Source: Bryobacterales bacterium
GTDB lineage: Bacteria > Acidobacteriota > Terriglobia > Bryobacterales > Bryobacteraceae
Reading direction: 5' to 3'
Length of the DNA: 5,264 nt
Assembly: GCA_025462985.1 (NCBI GenBank)
Contig: JAOAPP010000578.1
Coordinates: 1-5,264 of the forward strand
Shown: piece by piece, positions 1 to 4,946 of the stretch
How positions within the stretch are numbered: position 1 is the first letter of the stretch
How the letters are laid out: each line of letters starts with the position of its first letter
Notes under the pieces: generated by a model
The model's input: only the letters and a program-made list of their open reading frames with translations
Database searches by the model: none
Told to the model about the DNA's origin: nothing
Translations under genes and position numbers: made by a program

Positions 1-1
1 A

Positions 2-151
2 CGCATGACTGAGCTGTACACCCATATCAGCAGTCGATCTCTGCAGGAAGCTGCAGAACGATACGAGCAGAGGAAGGCGGAGATGATGGCCGAAGCGAAG
101 AGAAAGCTCGAGCAGCACACGGGGAAGGCGCCGACGCCGATCCTGAATTGA
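2..151 (+). CDS. Tyrosine recombinase/integrase, C-terminal end (partial, 5' end outside window)
   Basis: The frame is open from the first base of the window and gives 49 residues before TGA at 149-151. The fragment begins RMTELYTHISSRSLQEAAER and continues as a charged helical tail rich in Glu, Lys and Arg, ending in APTPILN. The 'LYTHIS' stretch matches the segment around the catalytic tyrosine at the end of XerC/XerD-type and phage-type tyrosine recombinases, where Tyr forms the 3'-phosphotyrosyl intermediate; here it is the codon at 17-19. In the family a short helix and variable tail follow this Tyr, as seen here. The Arg-Lys-His-Arg part of the active site would lie upstream and cannot be checked. 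The gene runs toward the 3' end of a tRNA-Val gene 108 nt away, the usual place for the integrase of a tRNA-targeted island or prophage. Family identity is fairly secure; whether the full gene is intact is unknown. Confidence 0.75.
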   Translation, partial: RMTELYTHISSRSLQEAAERYEQRKAEMMAEAKRKLEQHTGKAPTPILN

Positions 152-191
152 AGTGGCCACAAGCGCCTCGAGGCACTCTGGCGCGGATCCA

Positions 192-226
192 TTCCGTACG
201 ATGTTCCGTACATTCAGAACCGTACG
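192..226. repeat. Three short direct repeats (CCGTAC) between integrase and tRNA
   Basis: TTCCGTAC occurs at 192-199 and again at 204-211, exactly 12 nt apart. A third copy of the six-base core, ACCGTACG, lies at 219-226, and a CCGTAA variant at 231-236. The core contains the self-complementary GTAC. The cluster lies in the gap between the integrase stop codon and the tRNA 3' end, where integrative elements often carry arm-type integrase sites or excisionase sites. The repeats are read directly from the sequence; their role is inferred. With units this short, chance is not excluded. Confidence 0.4.
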
Positions 227-259
227 CTGCCCGTAAGGCTTGCAAATTGCTAAATTCAT

Positions 260-336
260 TGGTGGGCGGTCACAGGATCGAACTGTGGACCTCCTGCTTG
301 TAAGGCAGGCGCTCTAACCGGCTGAGCTAACCGCCC
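260..336 (-). tRNA. tRNA-Val (anticodon UAC), CCA encoded
   Basis: On the minus strand the 77-nt sequence folds into a complete cloverleaf. The acceptor stem GGGCGGT pairs perfectly with ACCGCCC. The D stem is GCTC/GAGC. The anticodon stem CCTGC/GCAGG encloses the loop CTTACAA with anticodon TAC at 302-300. The T stem CACAG/CTGTG encloses TTCGATC. Discriminator A (263) is followed by a genome-encoded CCA (262-260). Anticodon UAC reads GUA and, by wobble, other valine codons. The 5' end lies 47 nt downstream of the stop codon of the ThiF-like gene on the same strand, so read-through transcription from that gene is possible; I see no clear promoter in the gap. The 3' end faces the integrase remnant, making it the likely attachment site of an integrative element, with the tRNA restored intact. 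Confidence 0.97.
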
Positions 337-383
337 ATCGGGTGGGACTTCTCCATTCTCGCATCAGGCAATCCGAACGCCTG

Positions 384-1403
384 TCAGGCGCCGACGAGCC
401 GGGCGTATAGGCTCCGGGCCACCCCGACATCGGTCGTTCCCTTGACGATCGCACGGCCATCCGGGAACACCGTCAAGTCATACTTCGACATCGTCATCCT
501 CAGCGCGAACTCGTTCACGCGCACCTCGCCGAGAGGCCGAAGCCGGCAGGCGAGTGAATGCAGATCCAGCGGTTTGGCGACTTCATGCAACTGAACTGCG
601 TTTCGACCGCAGAGACTCACTGGCACTCGGCGCTGCCCTTCGAGATGCCGAAACTGACGGGCTACGCAAACCGTACATGCCTCATCGCGGCTGCCAGCGT
701 TCACCGCCCGGCTTGTTCCTTCCCAAACATCCAGCGCCTGAATCTTGCAGCTGAAGTCGGGCCATCCCACGAGCAACCGCAGCGCGGCCGCTATCTGCAG
801 AGAAGCAACAGCAGCGGTGGTTGAAGCCAGAACTCCGTCCACATCGCAGGTGGGCTGGATTCCCGTCGGCGGCTCGGGGTAAACGCAAGCGAAGCAGGGC
901 CCGACACCCGGTTGGACCGGCATCATGATTCCATAGCTTCCAATGGCGGCTCCGTAAATCCAAGGGATGTCCCGTTTAACGCACACATCGTTCAACAGAT
1001 AACGCGACTCGAAATTGTCCGTTCCGTCGAGCGCTAGCGAACAGCCCTCGAGCAATTCCTCCGCATTCGAAGGAGTGAAGTCGGCTACATGTGTTTCGAT
1101 CTTAACGCTTCCGTTAATGCAGGCGAGCCGTCGTTGCGCCGCGATGGCTTTGGGCAGTTCCCCGGCAGCGTCGTTTTCGTCGTAAAGCCATTGCCGTTGA
1201 AGGTTGCTGTGCTCGACATAATCCCGATCGATCAGAACGAGGCGTCCCACGCCAGCACGAACCAAGGCTTCGGCTTGGAAACTGCCCAAGGCGCCGCATC
1301 CAAGCACCGCGACCGAGGCGCTGCGAATGCGTTGTTGGCCTGCTTGTCCGATAGGGGGAAACAGGATTTGCCGCGAATACCGTTCCTGCTCGCCCTCAGT
1401 CAT
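384..1403 (-). CDS. ThiF/MoeB-family E1-like adenylyltransferase (ThiF type with C-terminal extension)
   Basis: A 339-aa protein of the ubiquitin-activating E1-like family, which uses ATP to adenylate the C-terminal glycine of a small sulfur carrier such as ThiS or MoaD in thiamine or molybdopterin synthesis. Visible features: N-terminal ERYSRQILFPPIG (7-19); nucleotide loop GCGALG (35-40); Asp59 in LIDRD; NLQRQ (67-71) with the conserved Arg; Lys85; LDGTDNFESRYLLND (125-139) with the Mg/ATP Asp; structural zinc cysteines CFAC (170-173) and CTVC (243-246); and Cys186 in PTCDVDG, at the place of the ThiF cysteine that forms a persulfide/acyl disulfide. The C-terminal part (about 260-339: LCGRNAVQ, then VFPDGRAIVKGT) is not a rhodanese; it resembles the C-terminal part of Bacillus-type ThiF as I recall it. 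ATG at 1403 is chosen because it directly precedes the family N-terminus, although no clear Shine-Dalgarno is seen. No thiS or moaD lies nearby, so ThiF versus MoeB is undecided. Confidence 0.88.
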   Translation of the reverse strand: MTEGEQERYSRQILFPPIGQAGQQRIRSASVAVLGCGALGSFQAEALVRAGVGRLVLIDRDYVEHSNLQRQWLYDENDAAGELPKAIAAQRRLACINGSVKIETHVADFTPSNAEELLEGCSLALDGTDNFESRYLLNDVCVKRDIPWIYGAAIGSYGIMMPVQPGVGPCFACVYPEPPTGIQPTCDVDGVLASTTAAVASLQIAAALRLLVGWPDFSCKIQALDVWEGTSRAVNAGSRDEACTVCVARQFRHLEGQRRVPVSLCGRNAVQLHEVAKPLDLHSLACRLRPLGEVRVNEFALRMTMSKYDLTVFPDGRAIVKGTTDVGVARSLYARLVGA

Positions 1404-1456
1404 ATACGACGATAGTAACAACCGGGAAGGCGTTGTCCGGCGACATGAAACGGCGC

Positions 1457-1464
1457 AAGGGGAG
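1457..1464 (+). promoter_or_regulatory. Strong ribosome binding site for the DUF2103-like gene
   Basis: AAGGGGAG ends 5 nt before ATG at 1470, a good Shine-Dalgarno match at normal spacing. It supports this start and shows that the 98-aa frame is a real gene rather than a shadow of the divergent ThiF-like gene, whose longest open frame extends to 1511. Confidence 0.7.
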
Positions 1465-1469
1465 AACTG

Positions 1470-1766
1470 ATGAAGCTGCGGGCTGCCCAGGGCAAGCTCA
1501 AAATCGAGCACAGCATAATTGATGGCCTGCGGCCGGTCCTGGAGCGCTTTCTGAAACTAAATCCGCAGGTCCGATCGGTCATTCCAGGTGTAATCCGGCC
1601 CGTACGAGACGCAAAGGGCCTTCCTTCCATTCGCATCACCGTTCAAACGACGAATGGCTGGAAGGCAATCGCGTTGAGCAAGGGAGCCCGCCAGGAACTC
1701 TTCATCAGCACTACGTTGACAAAGGAAGACCTCCAGCCGCTAATCCAGGCAGCGCTCGAAAGCTAG
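1470..1766 (+). CDS. DUF2103-like small conserved protein
   Basis: A 98-aa protein whose layout resembles DUF2103, a family of uncharacterised bacterial and archaeal proteins labelled 'predicted metal-binding'. Matching pieces, from memory of the family: GKLKIEHSIIDGL (8-20), the VIPGVI strand (37-42), a short basic loop, the strand IRITVQTT (54-61), NGWKAIA (62-68), QELFIS (75-80), and a C-terminal helix after TKEDLQ. There is no signal peptide or membrane segment, so it is probably cytosolic. It has no cysteine and only one histidine (His14), so metal binding by this member alone is doubtful. ATG at 1470 has a good ribosome binding site. It is divergent from the ThiF-like gene (66-nt gap) and lies 37 nt upstream of the aldo/keto reductase on the same strand, suggesting an operon. 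Molecular function is unknown. Confidence 0.72.
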   Translation: MKLRAAQGKLKIEHSIIDGLRPVLERFLKLNPQVRSVIPGVIRPVRDAKGLPSIRITVQTTNGWKAIALSKGARQELFISTTLTKEDLQPLIQAALES

Positions 1767-1797
1767 TCGAGGTCCCAACCTGATCTTGCGTAAAACT

Positions 1798-1803
1798 GGA
1801 GGG
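1798..1803 (+). promoter_or_regulatory. Shine-Dalgarno-like GGAGGG abutting the aldo/keto reductase ATG
   Basis: GGAGGG is immediately followed by ATG at 1804 with no spacer, closer than the usual 5-9 nt. It leaves the start choice open between this ATG, which is favoured by protein similarity, and an in-frame TTG at 1786, which has only a weak GAGGT 12 nt upstream. Confidence 0.35.
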
Positions 1804-2829
1804 ATGGATTATAGGCAGTTGGGCTACTCTGGACTCAAAGTATCTGCACTTAGTTTCGGAGCCGGGACCTTCGGCGGCGGAACTGAGTTTTTCCGGGCGT
1901 GGGGTTCAACCGAAGTCGAAGAAGCGAGAAAGCTGGTCGACCTTTGCCTCGATACCGGGGTCAACCTGTTCGATACGGCGGATGTTTACTCGAAGGGACT
2001 ATCCGAACAGGTTCTGGGCAAGGCTATAGAGGGGAAGCGGGACCGGCTGTTGATCTCGACCAAGGCCACGTTCCCCTTTGGCGAAGGCCCGAACGATCTG
2101 GGTTCCTCGCGCCATCATTTGATCCGTTCATGCGAGAACAGTCTGCGGCGCTTGAACACAGATTACATCGACATCTATCACATGCACGGGTTCGATGCGA
2201 CCACGCCCGTCGAAGAGACCCTTGCAACACTGGACACCTTGGTGAAGAGTGGGAAGGTGCGTTACATCGCGTGCTCAAACTTCTCAGGCTGGCATTTGAT
2301 GAAGTCGCTGGCCGTCTCTGAGAAGTATGGCTGGGCGCGCTATGTCGGCCATCAGGTCTATTACTCGCTGGTCGGGCGCGACTACGAATGGGAGCTGATG
2401 CCACTGGGACTCGACCAGAAGGTGTCCGCGCTTGTCTGGAGTCCGCTAGGTTGGGGCCGGCTCACTGGCAAAATCCGGCGAGGACAGCCGCTCCCGGAGA
2501 TCAGTCGGTTGCATAAGACCGCCGAACAGGGGCCACAGGTGCCAGACGAGTATCTTTACAGCGTGGTCGATGCACTGGACGAAATCGCTCGTGAAACCGG
2601 AAAGACAGTTCCGCAAATCGCTCTGAACTGGCTATTGCAGCGGCCGACGGTCGCCACTGTTGTCATGGGGGCTCGGAACGAAGAACAGCTCAGGCAGAAT
2701 TTGGGAGCTGCCGGCTGGAGTCTCAGTCCCGAGCAGACAAAAAAGCTGGACGACGTGAGTGCTCTCCCGCGCACCTATCCCTACTGGCACCAGGCACAGT
2801 TCACAGAACGAAATCCGCTCCCGGTTTAG
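1804..2829 (+). CDS. Aldo/keto reductase (NADPH-dependent oxidoreductase)
   Basis: A 341-aa cytosolic TIM-barrel oxidoreductase that reduces carbonyl groups with NAD(P)H, or oxidises the corresponding alcohols; the natural substrate cannot be read from sequence. It opens with MDYRQLGYSGLKVSALSFG, typical of the family. The catalytic tetrad is visible: Asp57 and Tyr62 in FDTADVYSKG (56-65), Lys87 in LLISTK (82-87) and His128 in YIDIYHMHGF (121-130). Cofactor segments are CSNFS (157-161), SPLGWGRL (213-220) and the C-terminal VVMGARNEEQLRQNL (287-301), which binds the adenosine phosphate. The length is normal for the YajO-like and plant-perakine-reductase-like part of the superfamily. ATG at 1804 fits the family N-terminus; TTG at 1786 would add six residues (MRKTGG). 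It probably shares a transcript with the DUF2103-like gene and is convergent with the TPR gene, only 9 nt separating their stop codons; no hairpin terminator is visible there. Confidence 0.93.
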   Translation: MDYRQLGYSGLKVSALSFGAGTFGGGTEFFRAWGSTEVEEARKLVDLCLDTGVNLFDTADVYSKGLSEQVLGKAIEGKRDRLLISTKATFPFGEGPNDLGSSRHHLIRSCENSLRRLNTDYIDIYHMHGFDATTPVEETLATLDTLVKSGKVRYIACSNFSGWHLMKSLAVSEKYGWARYVGHQVYYSLVGRDYEWELMPLGLDQKVSALVWSPLGWGRLTGKIRRGQPLPEISRLHKTAEQGPQVPDEYLYSVVDALDEIARETGKTVPQIALNWLLQRPTVATVVMGARNEEQLRQNLGAAGWSLSPEQTKKLDDVSALPRTYPYWHQAQFTERNPLPV

Positions 2830-2838
2830 CAATCACTT

Positions 2839-3903
2839 TCACTTGGAGACCCGCCCGGCAGAGCCGTGAATACGCTGATACTCTCCCATCTCACGCTCCG
2901 CTTGCGCTGTTTTTCCCTGTTTACGATACAGGCCCGCTAATCCGAAGTGGGCCTGCGCCGCAAGCGACCTTGTTTTCTCAAGAGAGATAACCTCCGCCCA
3001 GGCCTTCTCCGCAGCCGCTGAATCGCCGCTGAGTGAGTTCGCCTTGCCGAGTGCATACAGCGTCTCCGGCATCTGCGGCCGCAGCCTGTCGGCACGCTCC
3101 AATTCAGTTGTAGCTTCCTCCAGCTTGCCTTCCTGCAGGAGCGCATTGCCCAGCGAATACGCGGTCTCCGCATCGCCCGGCTGCAATGTTGCTTCCACCC
3201 GGAACTCGTCCTCCGCCTTCGGCCATTCCGAAGCCGCCGCGTACAACTGCCCCAGAGACAAATGAACGCCGGTCGTATCCGGCTGGAGGCGTAGAGCCTC
3301 GCGATACTCTTTTTCACCCTCAGGGATCTGGCGGAGTGCGGCATAGCCTTCACCAAGCGCCTGATGAGCACGAGCCGAATCGGGATGACTAGCCTCAAGC
3401 GTGTCCATTGCTTCTTTCGACAAGAGGCCGCTTGCCCGTCCCAGGTAATAAAGCAGTTCAGGATCGTTCGGGTTCTTTGAGAGCGCTGCATTCAGATGCG
3501 CGATGGCTTCCGGCAGTTTCCCGACGCGCAGTTCAGCGATCCCGAGCACATCCTCAACATGAGCCCGCTCAAGATGCGGAATGGCCTCGCCCGCATAGCC
3601 TTGCGCCAGCAGCGCGTATCCCAGCATCTGGTGAGCGCCGATCAAATCGGGGTTGAGTTCTAGAGACTTCTTCAACGGAGGTATAGCTGAACCGTACTCG
3701 CGATTTTGCAAATACGCCGCTCCGAGATTGACGAACCCAGGGGGCAGAGTGGGCGCCAGTTCCGTCACTTGCTTGAACTCTTTTATGGCATCGTTCAATC
3801 GGCCATCTTGCTGGGCCGCGATGCCCGCTTTCGCATGTTCCACCGCTTCCGGCGACACGGCTTGCCAGGCGAGCCCAAGTGAAAGGACCAAACAAATAGT
3901 CAA
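2839..3903 (-). CDS. Tetratricopeptide repeat (TPR) protein, probably exported
   Basis: A 354-aa protein made almost entirely of TPR helix pairs, a scaffold for protein-protein contact. About ten repeats can be placed: roughly 18-52, 53-86, 87-115 (short), 116-147, 148-175 (degenerate), 176-209, 210-243, 244-277, 278-311 and 315-348, with signatures such as FVNLGAAYLQNREYGSAI (57-74) and AYSLGNALLQEGKLEEA (248-264). The N-terminus ICLVLSLGLAWQA is hydrophobic like a signal-peptide core but lacks the usual basic residues, so export is likely rather than certain. The start is TTG at 3903: an in-frame stop at 3918-3916 excludes longer forms, and GAAGGGG sits 7 nt upstream. The start overlaps the CRTAC1 stop codon (TTGA), implying translational coupling. 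This TPR plus CRTAC1 pairing is one I associate with Acidobacteriota genomes; a role as cell-envelope partner is inference. Confidence 0.88.
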   Translation of the reverse strand: MTICLVLSLGLAWQAVSPEAVEHAKAGIAAQQDGRLNDAIKEFKQVTELAPTLPPGFVNLGAAYLQNREYGSAIPPLKKSLELNPDLIGAHQMLGYALLAQGYAGEAIPHLERAHVEDVLGIAELRVGKLPEAIAHLNAALSKNPNDPELLYYLGRASGLLSKEAMDTLEASHPDSARAHQALGEGYAALRQIPEGEKEYREALRLQPDTTGVHLSLGQLYAAASEWPKAEDEFRVEATLQPGDAETAYSLGNALLQEGKLEEATTELERADRLRPQMPETLYALGKANSLSGDSAAAEKAWAEVISLEKTRSLAAQAHFGLAGLYRKQGKTAQAEREMGEYQRIHGSAGRVSK

Positions 3904-4946
3904 AGCTGCGCCCCTTCACGCAGTTCCAGGAATTGATCTGCCCGAACATCATTGATCATCTGGTGAACGCCTGATGGCCACCAGATTTCGATAGTCGCTT
4001 TCTCCGCCTTCCCTAATCCGAAGTGCACTCGCTTGTCGCTGGCCGAAAGATAACTGCCTGCTGACGTCGCATACTGGCTCTGTCCATTGACGCGCAGACG
4101 CGCTCCGAAGCCGTCCCGATTGCTCTGCACGCCGCTCAGCAATATCGTGAGCCAGTGCTCACTCCCGCCGTGATTGCGGAAGACAACCGGGTGACCGCCG
4201 AGCACGCTCACCACCACGTCAACCCAGCCGTGATTGTTGAGATCGCCGAACGCGGCGCCGCGTCCGGCCACGGCAACATTCATACCCGTATCGGCGCGCT
4301 CGAATCGCCCTTCGCGATTCAACGCAAGCAGCGGCGGCTCCAGATAGTGCAGAGAAGGATCGATCTGCTCAACGTTATCCATAACGTGGCTCTGCGCAAC
4401 AAATAGATCCTTCCAACCATCGTTGTCCAAATCGTCCAGTCGCATGCCCCAACCCGAGCTTCCGGCCGACAGCGTACCCAACCCCGCCTCCAGGCTGCGA
4501 TAACTGAACGAGCCCTTACCGTCATTGTGATAAACGGCGTAGATCTGTTTAGCGAGGTCAGTCACCACAATGTCCGGCAATCCGTCGTTGTCGTAGTCGC
4601 GAAAATCAACGCCCATTCCGGCGAACGGCTTGCCCTCGTCTGATAGTGAAACACCGGCGTCGAGCGCGCGTTCGGTAAACGTTCCGTTCCTATTGTTATG
4701 GAACAGGAATTGTTCCATCCCGTCGTTGGCGACGAAGATGTCCGCGTAGCCGTCCTCATCGTAATCGTTGAACGCCACGCCAAGCGATCGGCCCTTTTTC
4801 GTGGCTATGCCAGACTTGGCACTCACATCCTCAAACGTTCCATCGCCGCGGTTGCGGTACAAGACATTCGTCACTGGCGGAAACTCGCCAGGAGGGCAGT
4901 AGGTCTGCCGGACACATATTTTACTGTGCGCCATGTTCCATTCCAT
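3900..4946 (-). CDS. CRTAC1-family protein, C-terminal open frame (FG-GAP/VCBS repeats plus ASPIC/UnbV domain)
   Basis: The longest ATG-initiated frame left intact in the CRTAC1-like gene: 348 aa. It contains repeated beta-propeller blades of FG-GAP/VCBS type with calcium-binding-like loops DYDEDGYAD (61-69), DYDNDGLPD (117-125), DLDNDGWKD (172-180) and a degenerate DLNNHGWVD (235-243). Each loop is linked to an N-x-G-x-F motif such as NRGDGTFEDVSAKSGI (32-47). The C-terminus (about 275-338: NRDGFGARLRV through IEIWWPSG) is the ASPIC/UnbV domain found at the end of CRTAC1-like proteins. Cys11 and Cys17 precede a conserved-looking YCPPGEFPP segment and could pair outside the cytosol. Such proteins are normally exported and proposed to act in binding or adhesion. 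ATG at 4946 has no blade boundary or signal peptide and lies inside a repeat, so this is probably not the native start (see the pseudogene entry). It ends with TTGA overlapping the TPR gene. Confidence 0.8.
   Translation of the reverse strand: MEWNMAHSKICVRQTYCPPGEFPPVTNVLYRNRGDGTFEDVSAKSGIATKKGRSLGVAFNDYDEDGYADIFVANDGMEQFLFHNNRNGTFTERALDAGVSLSDEGKPFAGMGVDFRDYDNDGLPDIVVTDLAKQIYAVYHNDGKGSFSYRSLEAGLGTLSAGSSGWGMRLDDLDNDGWKDLFVAQSHVMDNVEQIDPSLHYLEPPLLALNREGRFERADTGMNVAVAGRGAAFGDLNNHGWVDVVVSVLGGHPVVFRNHGGSEHWLTILLSGVQSNRDGFGARLRVNGQSQYATSAGSYLSASDKRVHFGLGKAEKATIEIWWPSGVHQMINDVRADQFLELREGAQL
3911..3917 (-). promoter_or_regulatory. Ribosome binding site deciding the TTG start of the TPR gene
   Basis: On the minus strand GAAGGGG ends 7 nt before TTG at 3903-3901. 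It lies within the last codons of the CRTAC1-family gene. Together with the TTGA overlap and the upstream in-frame stop, it makes TTG the only credible start. Confidence 0.65.

Noticed and set aside
153..174. Palindromes GTGGCCAC and GCCTCGAGGC after the integrase gene
   Set aside because: Both are perfect but short, with no hairpin loop and no U tract, so they are not a terminator. Such palindromes are common in GC-rich DNA.
27..245. 72-aa minus-strand open frame across the integrase end
   Set aside because: It is antisense to the recognisable integrase C-terminus, with low-complexity Ser/Ala/Pro/Arg composition and no motif: a GC-rich shadow frame.
378..390. Hairpin CGCCTGTCAGGCG at the ThiF-like stop codon as a terminator
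   Set aside because: The stem is only 5 bp with a 3-nt loop and no U tract follows; too weak to call.
554..1415. Several plus-strand open frames of 66-108 aa
   Set aside because: They lie antisense to the strongly supported ThiF-like gene, with no domain and no convincing ribosome site.
1404..1511. Longer N-terminus for the ThiF-like protein (36 extra residues, start at 1511)
   Set aside because: The extra residues do not look like the family N-terminus and would overlap the DUF2103-like gene, which has its own good ribosome site. ATG 1403 sits directly before the conserved ERYSRQILF region.
2937..3491. 184-aa minus-strand frame inside the TPR gene
   Set aside because: It is an Arg-rich out-of-frame translation of the TPR coding sequence; the TPR frame explains this DNA fully.
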